Source: Pseudomonas cavernae (GTDB taxonomy: Bacteria > Pseudomonadota > Gammaproteobacteria > Pseudomonadales > Pseudomonadaceae). From it: a DNA stretch of 64,000 bases. The stretch covers positions 2,604,001-2,668,000 of the forward strand of contig NZ_CP032419.1 in assembly GCF_003595175.1 (NCBI RefSeq). The letters are read 5' to 3'. The position numbers and the translations under genes are program-made. Positions 45,978 through 57,101 of the stretch are shown here, one piece after another. The notes under the pieces are model-generated. The model saw nothing but the letters and a program-made list of their open reading frames with translations. It searched no databases and was not told the DNA's origin. Every line of letters starts with the position of its first letter. The stretch's first letter is position 1.

Positions 45978-47573
45978 ATGGACATCGACCTCAGCGCTTT
46001 CCACTTCCTGCGCCCGCTCTGGCTGTTGCTGCTCCTGCCCGGCCTTCTTCTGCCGCTGGCCTGGGGACGCAGCCGCGATCTGAGCCGGCGGCTGCGCGGA
46101 GCCATCGCGCCGAACCTGCTCAAGCATCTGGTGATCACCCCCAGCGACCGGCAGCGCCTGCGCCCGGTGCATCTGTTCGGCGCCCTGCTGATCCTCGGTG
46201 GCCTGGCAGCGGCCGGGCCGACCTGGGAGCAGGATCGTCCTGCCTTTCTGGAAAACCGCGCGCCGCTGATCCTGGCGGTCGATCTGTCGCCGTCCATGGA
46301 TGCCAACGACGTGCCGCCGACCCGGCTGGAGGCCGCCAAGCACAAACTGCACGACCTGATCCAGCGCCGCGCCGGCGCACGCACCGGGCTGATCGCCTAC
46401 GCCGGCAGCGCCCATCTGGTGCTGCCGGCCACCGAGGACCCGGCGCTGCTGGACAGCTTCCTGCAGGCGCTGTCCACCGAGCTGATCGAGGCGCCTGGCA
46501 AGAACGCCCTGGCCGTGATCGAGGAAGCCAAGCGCCTACTGGCCGCCGAGCAGTCCCCCGGCACCTTGGTGCTGGTCACCGATGGCGCCGACGTAAGCCA
46601 GCTCGAAGCAATCGGCAAGAGCCTGGACAACGCCGGGCTGCAGCTGCTGGTCCTCGCCGTCGGCAGTCAGGACGGCGGCATGCTCCGTGATGCCCAGGGC
46701 CAGCCGCGGGTGGACAGCACCGGTCGGCCGCTGCTCGCCAACTTCGACGCACAAGGCCTCAAGCAGCTGGCCGATGCCGCCGATGCACCGCTGGGCAGCC
46801 TGACCCTCAACGACGACGACCTCGACTGGATCGAGCTGCACGCTCAGCAGCACTTCCAGGCTGCCAGCGGCGACGGACAGGAAGTGCACTGGAAGGATGC
46901 CGGCTACTGGCTGTGCTGGCCGCTGCTGCTGATCGCCTTCTTCTGCGTGCGCCGTGGCTGGAGCGTCAATTGGCTGGGCGGCCTGCTGCTTGCGCTGGGC
47001 CTGGCCCTGCCCGCACCGCCGGCCCAGGCCGGGGTGCTGGCCGATGCCTTCTTCACCCCCGACCAGCAGGGCCGTTGGGCCTTCGAGCATGGTCACTACC
47101 CGCAGGCCCAGGCGCACTTTCACGATCCCTACTGGCAGGGCCTGGCGGCCTACAACGCCGCCGATTACAACGCCGCGCTAGCCAGCTTCGCCCGTCTCGA
47201 CAGCGCACAGGCCTACTTCTACCTGGGCAACAGCTATGCCCGCTTGTACAAGCTGCCGGAGGCCATCGCCGCCTTCGGTCAGGCCCTAAAGCTGCAGCCG
47301 CAGTTCCCCGAGGCCAGCGCCAACCTGGCCCTGGTCACCGAGCTGTACCAAGACCAGCAAGAAGAAGGAGAAAAAGCGCCGGAGCTGAAGCCCGACGAAG
47401 AGAAATTCGACAATAAGACCGGTAAGGGCAAGACCGAGCAGATGCAGGCACCGAAAACACCTTCGGACGAGTTGTGGCTGCGTAACCTGAGCACCTCGCC
47501 GGCCAAGTTCCTCAAGCAGAAGTTCAGCCTGCAGGATGCCGCCCGCAAAGCCTCAAACGGAGGCCAGCCATGA
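45978..47573 (+). CDS. batB: VWA and TPR protein, BatB/BatC fusion
   Basis: 531 residues. N-terminal helices (about 12-30 and 63-80), VWA domain with DLSPSMD and VLVTDGADVS, a further membrane segment near 310-350, then TPR units (about 360-455: YNAADYNAALASFARLD, LGNSYARLYKLPEAIAAFGQ) and an acidic tail. This joins BatB and BatC of other species. AGGAGGG lies just upstream of the ATG. Four-base overlap with batD. Confidence 0.88.
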   Translation: MDIDLSAFHFLRPLWLLLLLPGLLLPLAWGRSRDLSRRLRGAIAPNLLKHLVITPSDRQRLRPVHLFGALLILGGLAAAGPTWEQDRPAFLENRAPLILAVDLSPSMDANDVPPTRLEAAKHKLHDLIQRRAGARTGLIAYAGSAHLVLPATEDPALLDSFLQALSTELIEAPGKNALAVIEEAKRLLAAEQSPGTLVLVTDGADVSQLEAIGKSLDNAGLQLLVLAVGSQDGGMLRDAQGQPRVDSTGRPLLANFDAQGLKQLADAADAPLGSLTLNDDDLDWIELHAQQHFQAASGDGQEVHWKDAGYWLCWPLLLIAFFCVRRGWSVNWLGGLLLALGLALPAPPAQAGVLADAFFTPDQQGRWAFEHGHYPQAQAHFHDPYWQGLAAYNAADYNAALASFARLDSAQAYFYLGNSYARLYKLPEAIAAFGQALKLQPQFPEASANLALVTELYQDQQEEGEKAPELKPDEEKFDNKTGKGKTEQMQAPKTPSDELWLRNLSTSPAKFLKQKFSLQDAARKASNGGQP

Positions 47574-48927
47574 AGCGCCTGGTCCTTCTGCTCTGCTGCC
47601 TCTGCCCGTTGCTGGGCCTGGCCGCCCCCAAAGTGCTGGTGGAAAGCCGGATAGCGCCGGCCGGAACGGTGACAGTTGGCAGCACCGTGCGCCTGGAAGT
47701 CGACGTGCTGGTGGACACCTGGTTCACCGCCGCCCCGCGGCTACCAAACCTGGACCTCCCCGGCGCCATGGTCATGCCGCCGAGCAGCGAAGCGACCCAC
47801 CTTACCGAACAACGCCAGGGCAAGACATTCTTCGGCCTGCGTTTCAGCTATCTGATCACCCCCAACCAGGCGCAGAGCTACAGCATCCCGGCCCTGGCGA
47901 TCCAAGTCAGCCCCGGCCAGGGTAGCGGCCCGGTCACGGTACAGAGCCAGCCGCTCGGCTTCATCGCCCGTATGCCGGAGGGTGTGTCCGCTGGCCAGCA
48001 CGTGCTGGTGGCCCAGGGACTGAGGTTCGGCCAGCGAATCGTCCGCTCCCACGAGCCGCTACGGGTCGGTGACAGCCTGACCCGGCAGCTGACCATCGAG
48101 GCTGACGGCGCCCAGGCCATGTTGATCCCGCCTCCCACCTTTGTCGAAATCGACGGACTCAAGCGCTATGTGAAAACCCCGCAAGTGGTACCGCTGGACA
48201 ATGGCCGTGGTGCCATCAGCGGCGGGCGGCGGGTCGATGTCGCCAGCTATGTGATCGACAAACCCGGCCACTACACGCTACCGGCCATCGAATTGCGCTG
48301 GTGGGATGCTGCAGCCAATCAGGCGCGCACTGCCCGGGTAGCGGCGCTGGAGTTCGAAGCCACGGGCAACAGCGCTTACCAGGCGCCTTTCTCCATCGCT
48401 GAAGATTTGCAGAAGCTCGGGCAGAAAGCTCGAGTGCGAATCGCCCGGCATTGGTTGCTGCTCGCCATAGCCCTGGTGGTTGGTGCGCTGGCCTTCTACT
48501 GGGGCAAGCCCTGGTGGCGGCGTGGGCGGGCCGCCCTACGCGGCTGGCAAGCCAGGCGGCAGCAGGCCTACCTGCAGTCGGCGGACTACGCCTGGAAACA
48601 ACTGCCCGGGCAACTCAACGGCAAACCGGCGCAGCTGACCGCTTTGTACCTCTGGGCCAGACGCAGTCAGGGCGCGGAAACCCTGAAGAATTTCGCGGGT
48701 CAGCTCCCCATCCCCTTGGCGCAACGGCTGCTAGTCTTGCTGAGATCCTGTTATGGCCGGCCGGAACGCGCCACCGAGGCACTGCAAGAATTGCAGCAGA
48801 GCCTACCGGCGCTGCGTAAGGAAGCCCGCAAGCAACAACCTCAGGCCCTTGCCAGGCATGGCCTGGTGCCGTTGAACCCTCGTCAAGCCCCGCCTCCGTC
48901 GGCGGTACATAGCACCAAGGAAGCCCT

Positions 48928-48931
<4 letters not shown>
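47570..48931 (+). CDS. batD: BatD family protein
   Basis: 453 residues with a signal peptide (1-16) and Ig-like beta domains of the BatD type (VLVESRIAPAGTVTVGSTV, SYLITPNQAQSYSIPAL), then one helix (about 296-313, HWLLLAIALVVGALAFYWG) and a cytoplasmic tail. Periplasmic partner of BatA and BatB. Overlaps both neighbours by four bases. Confidence 0.85.
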
Positions 48932-49944
<1,013 letters not shown>

Positions 49945-50043
49945 ACCCGCGCAAGAATCCTGGAGATGCCGTATTGCAGTCGGCGGCTCTGGTGCAACGT
50001 AGTCGTGGAACGCGACTCTGAAACGTGAAATGGAGAGAGTTCA

Positions 50044-51630
50044 ATGAACCGCACAAGAAGATGGCTACCGAGGCTTGCCCTCGCGGCCGCCGCAGTCATG
50101 GGGGCATCCGCCGCCAGCGCCGCGGACAAGCCGAATATCTTGGTGATATTCGGTGACGACATCGGCCAGACCAACATCAGTGCCTACTCGATGGGCGTGC
50201 TCGGCTACAAAACCCCGAACATCGACCGCATCGCCAAAGAAGGCATGATGTTCACCGATTACTATGCGGAAAACAGCTGCACCGCCGGCCGCTCGACCTT
50301 CATCACCGGCCAGTCGGCGCTGCGCACCGGCCTGTCCAAGGTCGGTACGCCAGGCGCGACGGTCGGCCTGCAAGACCGCGACATCACCATCGCCCAGGCG
50401 CTCAAGTCGCAGGGCTATGCCACCGGACAGTTCGGCAAGAACCACCTCGGCGACCGCGACGAATACCTGCCGACCAAGCACGGTTTCGACGAGTTCTTCG
50501 GCAACCTCTACCACCTCAACGCCGAAGAGGAACCTGAGCGCCCCTACTGGCCGAAGGATCCCAACGACCCCTACGTGAAGAACTTCTCGCCGCGCGGCGT
50601 GCTGCACTCCTATGCCGACGGCAAGATCGAGGATACCGGTGCGCTGACCAAGAAGCGCATGGAAACCATCGACGACGAAACCACCGAAGGCGCCATCAAC
50701 TTCATCAAGAAGCAGGCCGAGGCCGACAAGCCCTTTTTCGTGTGGATGAACACCACGCGCATGCACGCCTTCACTCACGTGCGCGAGTCGATGCAAGGCC
50801 AGAGCGGAATGCCGGGCAACGAATATGCCGACGGCATGCTCGAGCACGACGGCGACGTCGGCAAGCTGCTGAAAACCCTGGACGACCTGAAGATCACCGA
50901 CAACACCATCGTGGTCTACACCACCGATAACGGCCCGAACCAGTGGTCCTGGCCGGATGCGGCGACCACGCCGTTCCGCAACGAGAAGAACTCCAACTGG
51001 GAAGGTGCCTTCCGCGTCCCAGCGATGGTGCGCTGGCCGGGCAAGATCAAGCCGGGTGAAGTCTCCAACCAGATGTTCTCCGGCCTCGACTGGTTCCCCA
51101 CCCTGCTGGCCGCCGCAGGCGATACCGAGGTCAAGGACAAGCTGCTCAAGGGCTGGGCGCCGACATCCGCCGGCAAGAGCTTCAAGGTCCACCTCGACGG
51201 CTACAACCAGCTCGACTACCTGACTGGCAAGACCGACAAGAGTGCGCGTAGCGAGTTCTACTACTTCAACGACGACGGCGTCCTGGTCGCCATGCGCTCT
51301 GGTGATTGGAAGACGGTGTTCTGCGAGCAGCGGGCCCCGGGGGGCTTCGCAGTCTGGAGCGAGCCCTTCACTTGCCTGCGCGCGCCGAAGCTGTTCAACC
51401 TGCGCATGGACCCCTACGAGCGCGCCGACGTGGTTTCCGACCAGTACTACGACTGGCTGACCAAGAACGCCTACCTGTTCGCTATGGCCACCATGAAGTC
51501 CGCCGTCTTCCTGGAAACCTTCGTCGAATATCCGCCGAGCCAACGCCCGGCCAGCTTCAGCATCGATCAGGTGCGCCAGGCCGTGGATGCGAAGATCGCG
51601 GAAAAAATGAAGGCTGCTCAGAAACAGTAA
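50044..51630 (+). CDS. Cys-type arylsulfatase-family sulfatase
   Basis: 528 residues, signal peptide 1-27 (ASAASAAD). Alkaline-phosphatase-superfamily sulfatase: metal ligands in GDDIGQTN, the active-site sequence SCTAGRSTF with C79 and R83 (C-x-A-x-R), GKNHLGD and YTTDNGPNQ. C79 must be oxidised to formylglycine, so a maturase encoded elsewhere is needed; none is in this window. Hydrolyses a sulfate ester in the periplasm. GGAGAG precedes the ATG, 99 bases after the HAD gene. True substrate unknown. Confidence 0.92.
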   Translation: MNRTRRWLPRLALAAAAVMGASAASAADKPNILVIFGDDIGQTNISAYSMGVLGYKTPNIDRIAKEGMMFTDYYAENSCTAGRSTFITGQSALRTGLSKVGTPGATVGLQDRDITIAQALKSQGYATGQFGKNHLGDRDEYLPTKHGFDEFFGNLYHLNAEEEPERPYWPKDPNDPYVKNFSPRGVLHSYADGKIEDTGALTKKRMETIDDETTEGAINFIKKQAEADKPFFVWMNTTRMHAFTHVRESMQGQSGMPGNEYADGMLEHDGDVGKLLKTLDDLKITDNTIVVYTTDNGPNQWSWPDAATTPFRNEKNSNWEGAFRVPAMVRWPGKIKPGEVSNQMFSGLDWFPTLLAAAGDTEVKDKLLKGWAPTSAGKSFKVHLDGYNQLDYLTGKTDKSARSEFYYFNDDGVLVAMRSGDWKTVFCEQRAPGGFAVWSEPFTCLRAPKLFNLRMDPYERADVVSDQYYDWLTKNAYLFAMATMKSAVFLETFVEYPPSQRPASFSIDQVRQAVDAKIAEKMKAAQKQ

Positions 51631-51743
51631 GCTCTAGCGTTACAGCCGCCGCACCCTCCGGTGTAACGGCCTGATGTACCTCCCGGGTGGCGCCGGCCGC
51701 GCTGCTCGGGAGGATACCCAGCGTTCATACAAGGCCCCATTGC

Positions 51744-54278
51744 ATGCCTCTTGCCACCACATCATCCCGTCGCGCTGCCAGCGATTCGTGTGCTTCTGCG
51801 CAATCGGCGCTGGCGCTATCCAGCGTCGCCATCCCCGCGCTGCTGCTATTCATCTCGGGTATTGCCGCGCTGATTTATCAGGTTTTGTGGATCAAACAGC
51901 TGTCCCTGGTCGTCGGCGTCGAGGTCTACGCCATCACTACCGGGATCAGCGCCTTTTTCGCCGGACTCGCCCTCGGCGGGTTCCTGTTCGGCCGCTGGGC
52001 CGATCGCCTGAGCCGCCCTGTACGGCTCTATTCCTTCCTCGAACTGGCTGTCGCCGTGCTGGGCGTCGGCTCGACCCTCGGTCTGGCGCATGCCGCCGGC
52101 CCCTTTGCCAATCTGGAAGCCCATGCCGGTCTGTTCGCCTGGCTGTTGCCTTTTGCCCTGGTGGGCATTCCCGCATTCCTGATGGGCGGCACCCTGCCGG
52201 TACTTGTCCGCGCCCTGACCCCGCCGGCCGGCCAACTCGGCACCGCCGGGGGGCGCCTGTATGCCGCCAATACCGCCGGTGCCATCGCTGGCGCCTTGCT
52301 GACCAGTTTCCTGCTGATTCCCGCGCTGGGCGTGCAGGGCACCGCTTATGCCGCCGCCGCTCTTAATCTGCTCGCCGCACTGGGCGCCTTCGCCCTCGAT
52401 CGGCGGGTCGAGCCGCGTCCGGCGGCCGCACAATCTGGCCAGAGAAGCGCCCAGGCGCGCCTGGCGATCACTCTGTATGCGCTGGCCGGCGGCATCGCCC
52501 TGGGCTACGAAGTGGTCTGGTCGCAATCCATCGTGCAATTCATGAGTACCCGCAGCTTCGCCTTTTCCGTGGTGCTCGCCACCTATTTGGCCGGGCTGGT
52601 GATCGGCAGCGCGCTGTATGCCCGCTGGGCCGACCGGATTCGCGACCCTTGGGGCGTGTTCGCCCTGCTGATCGCCGCCGCCGGCCTGATCGCCTTGCTG
52701 GAAATCGCCGGATTGGGGCGCTGGCTGGTGATTGTCCAGACCCAGGCCGAGGCACTGGCGCTGAGCCTGACCGGCAGCGACCTGGCCGGCATGTGCGCGC
52801 GTTTCGCCGTCGCCGCGCTCAGCGTGGTGTTCCTCCCGACCCTGTTGCTCGGCGCCGCCTTCCCAGTGGTGCTGCGCCTGGCGGTGGATGCCGGGCAGGT
52901 TGGTCGCGATGTCGGCACCGTGGTCGCCCTCAACACATTCGGCGGGATTGTCGGTGCAATGCTCACCGGCTTTGTCCTGGTGCCGCTGCTCGGCCTCGTG
53001 CATAGCCTGGCAGCCCTGGCGCTTGGCGCCGCAGCGATTGCCCTCTGTGCGGTGACCTACGGCCAGCGAGTCAGCAAAGGTCGTCGCCAAGGCGCCTTCG
53101 CTCTGGCTTTGGTCGCAGTGTTAGCGGCGGTCCTTATCCCCAGCGACCGCTTGGCCCAATTGCTGCCCGGTGCCCGCGGCGGCAGTCTGGCCTTCTACGA
53201 GGAAAGCCGTGGCGGCACTGTCGCGGTGGTTGATCAGCAGCGCGGTCGTTCCAGCTTCAAGCGCCTGTACATCCAGGGCGTGTCCAACTCCGGCGACGCG
53301 ATGCCGTCGCTGCGCTACATGCGCCTGCAGGCGCTGTTGCCGCTGCTGATTCAGCGCGATGAGCCCAAGTCGGCGCTGGTCATCGGTTTCGGCACCGGCA
53401 TCACCGCCGGCGCCCTGCTGCGCTATCCAGGGCTGGAACAACGGGTAGTGGCCGAACTGTTGCCGGCGGTGGTACGCGCCGCGCCGCTGTTCCAGGGCAA
53501 CTTCAATGTGGCGACCGATCCGCGCATGGATATCCGCCTGCGCGATGGCCGCCGCGAGCTGCTGCGCAATCCGCAGCAGTACGACCTGATCACCCTCGAA
53601 CCGCCGCCGCCGTCGGCCGCTGGGGTGGTCAACCTGTACTCCCGTGACTTCTACCAGCTCGCCGCCCAGCGCCTGCGTGCCGGTGGTCAGGTCGCCCAAT
53701 GGCTGCCGCTGCCGACCCAGAACAACGAAGATAGCCGCGCGCTGGTGCGCAGCTTCCTCGACGTGTTCCCCCACGCCTCGCTATGGACCACCGAGTTCCA
53801 CGAGATGCTGCTGATTGGCTCCTCCGAACCGCTCGAACTCGACGCCGCCCGCATCCGCGCGCGCTTCGAGCAGCCGGACGTGGCCAGCGCCCTGCGCGAA
53901 GTCGGGGTGGTCTCCCCCGCCGCGCTGCTGGCCACCTGGGTGACCGACCGCGCCGGGCTGGAGCGTTATGCCGGCGATGCCCTGGCGGTGACCGACGACC
54001 AGCCGCGCATCGAATACGCCACCTGGGTCCGCCACGATGAATTCGCCCGGGTCCTGCCGGAACTGCTGGCGTTACGCAGCGAGCCGCCGCTAATCAATGC
54101 CGACGCCAGCTTCCTGGCCGCGCTGGCCAACCAACGTGAGCGCCTGATGCGCTTCTATGCCGTTGGCCTGTATGCCTACAACGGTGAACGCCAGGCTTGG
54201 GAGCAGGCGGTGCAACGGGTCATCGCCGAAGATGGCGGCAACCCCTACTACCGCTGGTTTATCGGGGGCGGGCAATGA
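51744..54278 (+). CDS. membrane protein fused to a spermidine-synthase-like domain
   Basis: 844 residues from ATG 51744 (AAGG nine bases before); a GTG at 51687 in frame is possible. About 12-14 hydrophobic helices fill residues 25-485 in two MFS-like halves, each beginning with a GxxALGYEVVW or GIAALIYQVLW motif. The last 350 residues have the synthase fold: GFGTGITAG for the cofactor and RLRDGRREL, but the catalytic Asp site reads TLEPPPP, so polyamine synthesis is doubtful. Between the sulfatase and the octahaem cytochrome. Function unknown. Confidence 0.85.
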   Translation: MPLATTSSRRAASDSCASAQSALALSSVAIPALLLFISGIAALIYQVLWIKQLSLVVGVEVYAITTGISAFFAGLALGGFLFGRWADRLSRPVRLYSFLELAVAVLGVGSTLGLAHAAGPFANLEAHAGLFAWLLPFALVGIPAFLMGGTLPVLVRALTPPAGQLGTAGGRLYAANTAGAIAGALLTSFLLIPALGVQGTAYAAAALNLLAALGAFALDRRVEPRPAAAQSGQRSAQARLAITLYALAGGIALGYEVVWSQSIVQFMSTRSFAFSVVLATYLAGLVIGSALYARWADRIRDPWGVFALLIAAAGLIALLEIAGLGRWLVIVQTQAEALALSLTGSDLAGMCARFAVAALSVVFLPTLLLGAAFPVVLRLAVDAGQVGRDVGTVVALNTFGGIVGAMLTGFVLVPLLGLVHSLAALALGAAAIALCAVTYGQRVSKGRRQGAFALALVAVLAAVLIPSDRLAQLLPGARGGSLAFYEESRGGTVAVVDQQRGRSSFKRLYIQGVSNSGDAMPSLRYMRLQALLPLLIQRDEPKSALVIGFGTGITAGALLRYPGLEQRVVAELLPAVVRAAPLFQGNFNVATDPRMDIRLRDGRRELLRNPQQYDLITLEPPPPSAAGVVNLYSRDFYQLAAQRLRAGGQVAQWLPLPTQNNEDSRALVRSFLDVFPHASLWTTEFHEMLLIGSSEPLELDAARIRARFEQPDVASALREVGVVSPAALLATWVTDRAGLERYAGDALAVTDDQPRIEYATWVRHDEFARVLPELLALRSEPPLINADASFLAALANQRERLMRFYAVGLYAYNGERQAWEQAVQRVIAEDGGNPYYRWFIGGGQ

Positions 54279-54283
54279 GCGCA

Positions 54284-54311
54284 GCGCCAGTGCGGGACAC
54301 CGCACTGGCGC
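54284..54311 (+). terminator. stem-loop after the synthase-like gene
   Basis: GCGCCAGTGCGG-GACA-CCGCACTGGCGC, a perfect 12-bp stem six bases past the stop. Weak U content follows. Confidence 0.6.
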
Positions 54312-54370
54312 CAGAAGAACCGCGCTGTTGCGTTTGACAGCCCCTACGCAGTCACTGAAGCTGCGCCGAA

Positions 54371-54510
54371 CAGGCTGTTGAAAAACGTAGCGAGCGAAGG
54401 CTAGACAAGGCGAAATCAGCCGAAGAAGCGGAGTTTACGAGGTGTAAATGAGCATTCTGAGGCTGATTTCAACGCTGGATAGCCGAGCGCAGTAGTTTTT
54501 CAACAGCCTG
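54371..54510. repeat. 140-bp inverted-repeat element, copy 1
   Basis: CAGGCTGTTGAAAAAC at one end and its exact complement at the other. The core GAAGCGGAGTTTACG..GTGTAAATGAGCATTC is shared with copy 2 at 61924-62065. It may place a barrier between the synthase-like gene and the cytochrome. Confidence 0.75.
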
Positions 54511-54550
54511 CTAACCGTGAAACACGCTCGTCAGCACATTGGATGTCTGC

Positions 54551-56908
54551 ATGTCGAAGTACAAGAATAAATCTGCCACCGGCGCCCCCCGCCAGCCTGG
54601 CAAAACTTCTTTCAGCCTGTTCTACCCGGTCCTCGCCGGCCTGCTGTTGCTGGCCACCCTGGCGATCTGGTTCGTTTTGCAACGCAGCACCCCGGTTCCT
54701 CAGGTTGCCCCCAGCGGCACGGTGAAGGCACAACCAGCTCCCGCCAAGCCGGCCCCGGAAAGCACCGCCAAGCTGGTCGACGAACAACAGTGCCAGGGTT
54801 GCCACACTCAGCAATTCAAGGACTGGCAAGGCTCCCATCACCAGATGGCGATGGAGGAAGCGCGCGCCGATAGCGTGCTCGGTGACTTCAACAACCAGTC
54901 CTTCAAGGAAGGCAGCGAGACCACGCGCTTATTCCAGAAAGACGGCGACTTCTGGGTCAATACCCCGGGACCGGACGGCAAGGCTGCGGACTTCCGGGTG
55001 GCCTACACCTTCGGCGTCGCGCCCTTGCAGCAATACCTGCTGGAAGCCCCTGGCGGCCGCCTGCAAGCCCTCGGTGTGGCCTGGGATGTGGAGAAGCAGC
55101 ACTGGTTCCACCTCTACCCCGGCCAGGGCGTCGACTTCAAGGACGAGCTGCACTGGAGCAAGCCGCAGCAGAACGCCAACTTCATGTGCGTCGAGTGCCA
55201 CACCACCGGCTTCAAGCGCAACTTCGACGCCAAGAGCAACAGCTACGCCAGCCAATGGCAGGCCCTCGGCGTCGGTTGCCAGGCCTGCCACGGCCCAGCC
55301 TCGCAGCATCTGCAATGGGCAGCCAAGCCGGACGGCAGCCCCAACCGAGGTTTCGATATCGACTTGAGCAAGGCCAGCGCGACTTCCCAGGCGGAAACCT
55401 GTGGCCGCTGTCATGCCCGGCGCGCGCCGCTGGGCGATGGTTTCGCCGCGCACAAGCGGCTGATGGACGACTATCTGCCCAGCCCACTGACTCAGGCGCT
55501 GTACGAACTGGACGGCAAGATCAAGGAGGAGGTGTTCGAGTACGGCTCGTTCACCCAGAGCAAGATGTTCGCCAAGGGCGTGCGCTGCAGCAACTGCCAC
55601 AACCCGCACAGCACCGCGTTGAAGGCGCCGGGCAATGCCGTCTGCCTGCAATGCCATAACCCGGCCGGCAAGACTTCACTGCCAGGTATCGACGGCAAGG
55701 GATTGCAGGCGAAGAACTACGACTCGCCCGAGCACCATAAGCACCAGCCCGGCCAACCCGGCTCGCAGTGCGTGGATTGCCACATGCCGGGCAAGTTCTA
55801 CATGGTCAACGACTACCGTCATGACCACGGCTTCAGCATCCCCAACCCGGCCCGGGCGCTCAAGCTGGGAACGCCAGACGCCTGCCTCGGCTGTCACAAG
55901 GAAACCGCCGGCGACAAGGTCGCCGAGCAGTTCCGCACCTGGTACGGCGCCGACCAACCCGGCGCGCCGCGCTACGACGAAGGCCTGTGGCTGATCCGCA
56001 ACGGCCAGCCCGGGGCGTCCCGCGCACTGTTCCAGCAACTCGACTCCAGCGATCTGCCGGCCATCCGCCGCGCCACCCTGCTTGCCGAATTGCCGGGCTA
56101 TCCCAGCCAGCGCGCCTTGGACCTGGCCCGCCGTGACTTGAAGAACGACGCGCCGCAAGTGCGCCAGGCCGCCGTCGAGGCTGTCAGCGCCATGCTGCCG
56201 CTGGAGCACCGCTCCGGTCCCATCGCGCCCTTGCTCAACGACCCCGTGCGCGCGGTGCGCATCGAAGCCGCTCACGCCCTGCTCGGCCTGCCGGCCGAGG
56301 CGCTGCAGTACCTGGCCAACTGGGACAAGGCCATCGGCGAATATGAGCAGGTGCAACTGGGCCTCGTCGAGCGCGCCGAGGCCAACCTCAACCTGGCCAT
56401 GCTCTATCAGGCCCAAGGCCGCTCGGCGCTGGTCGAGCCGGCGTTGCGCGCGGCCCTGCAACGCGATCCGGACTTTCTCCCGGCGCTGGTCACGCTGATG
56501 CAGTGGCTGGACGGCAACTACCGCATGAACGAAGCCCAGCAACTGCTGCGCGATGGCCTCAAGCAGCACCCGCAGTCGGGCCTGCTGCACCATGCCAACG
56601 GCCTGGCGCTGATTCGCCGCGGCGAACGGGACGCCGCGCTCAAGGAGCTGGCAGAAGCCGCCCGCCTGGAGCCGGGCAACGCCCAGTTCACCTACGTGTT
56701 GGCCATCGCCCTGCACGACAGCGGCGACCAGCAGGCCGCCATCCACCAGCTGGAGCAGTTGCTCGAACGCCAGCCGAGCAACCGCCAGGCGCGCATGACC
56801 CTGATCGGTTTCTGGCGTGAAGCCGGGCAAATCCAGAAGGTCCAGGTGCTGCAGGCCGAACTGGAGCAGCTGAACCCGGACGACCCGGCCCTGCGGCAAA
56901 CCCAGTGA
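54551..56908 (+). CDS. octahaem c-type cytochrome with TPR domain
   Basis: 785 residues from ATG 54551 (an in-frame TTG at 54539 is possible). One N-terminal helix (about 23-42) anchors it, with the rest periplasmic. Eight CxxCH haem sites: CQGCH, CVECH, CQACH, CGRCH, CSNCH, CLQCH, CVDCH and CLGCH, all in the first 460 residues. HEAT/TPR repeats follow (LPGYPSQRALDLARR, LNLAMLYQAQGR, HANGLALIRRGERDAALKEL). The haem part resembles multihaem cytochromes of the c554 kind. It could pass electrons to or from an unknown partner. Start of own transcript or read-through past the repeat. Confidence 0.9.
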   Translation: MSKYKNKSATGAPRQPGKTSFSLFYPVLAGLLLLATLAIWFVLQRSTPVPQVAPSGTVKAQPAPAKPAPESTAKLVDEQQCQGCHTQQFKDWQGSHHQMAMEEARADSVLGDFNNQSFKEGSETTRLFQKDGDFWVNTPGPDGKAADFRVAYTFGVAPLQQYLLEAPGGRLQALGVAWDVEKQHWFHLYPGQGVDFKDELHWSKPQQNANFMCVECHTTGFKRNFDAKSNSYASQWQALGVGCQACHGPASQHLQWAAKPDGSPNRGFDIDLSKASATSQAETCGRCHARRAPLGDGFAAHKRLMDDYLPSPLTQALYELDGKIKEEVFEYGSFTQSKMFAKGVRCSNCHNPHSTALKAPGNAVCLQCHNPAGKTSLPGIDGKGLQAKNYDSPEHHKHQPGQPGSQCVDCHMPGKFYMVNDYRHDHGFSIPNPARALKLGTPDACLGCHKETAGDKVAEQFRTWYGADQPGAPRYDEGLWLIRNGQPGASRALFQQLDSSDLPAIRRATLLAELPGYPSQRALDLARRDLKNDAPQVRQAAVEAVSAMLPLEHRSGPIAPLLNDPVRAVRIEAAHALLGLPAEALQYLANWDKAIGEYEQVQLGLVERAEANLNLAMLYQAQGRSALVEPALRAALQRDPDFLPALVTLMQWLDGNYRMNEAQQLLRDGLKQHPQSGLLHHANGLALIRRGERDAALKELAEAARLEPGNAQFTYVLAIALHDSGDQQAAIHQLEQLLERQPSNRQARMTLIGFWREAGQIQKVQVLQAELEQLNPDDPALRQTQ

Positions 56909-56913
56909 GCTCC

Positions 56914-56947
56914 GGCCCGGAATGAGCCCCGCGGTTCATTCCGGGCC
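56914..56947. terminator. stem-loop after the cytochrome gene
   Basis: GGCCCGGAATGA-N10-TCATTCCGGGCC, a perfect 12-bp stem. It can serve the cytochrome gene and the convergent lysR gene. Confidence 0.55.
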
Positions 56948-57101
56948 TAGGGCGCCGCTATCCGATCCAGGCCGTTGCCATCTGAGCGCGTGTATGGACG
57001 CCCAATACCGGCGCAACCGCACCCGCGAGCAGCAGATCCAGCGGCTCGTCAGCCCGCTCCAGGAGCAAGGCGGCGCCGGCAACCTGGCCTAAGCCGGCGC
57101 C

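Noticed and set aside
56994..57092. 32-codon ORF between the cytochrome and lysR
   Set aside because: Too short, no ribosome site; may be chance or a decayed end.
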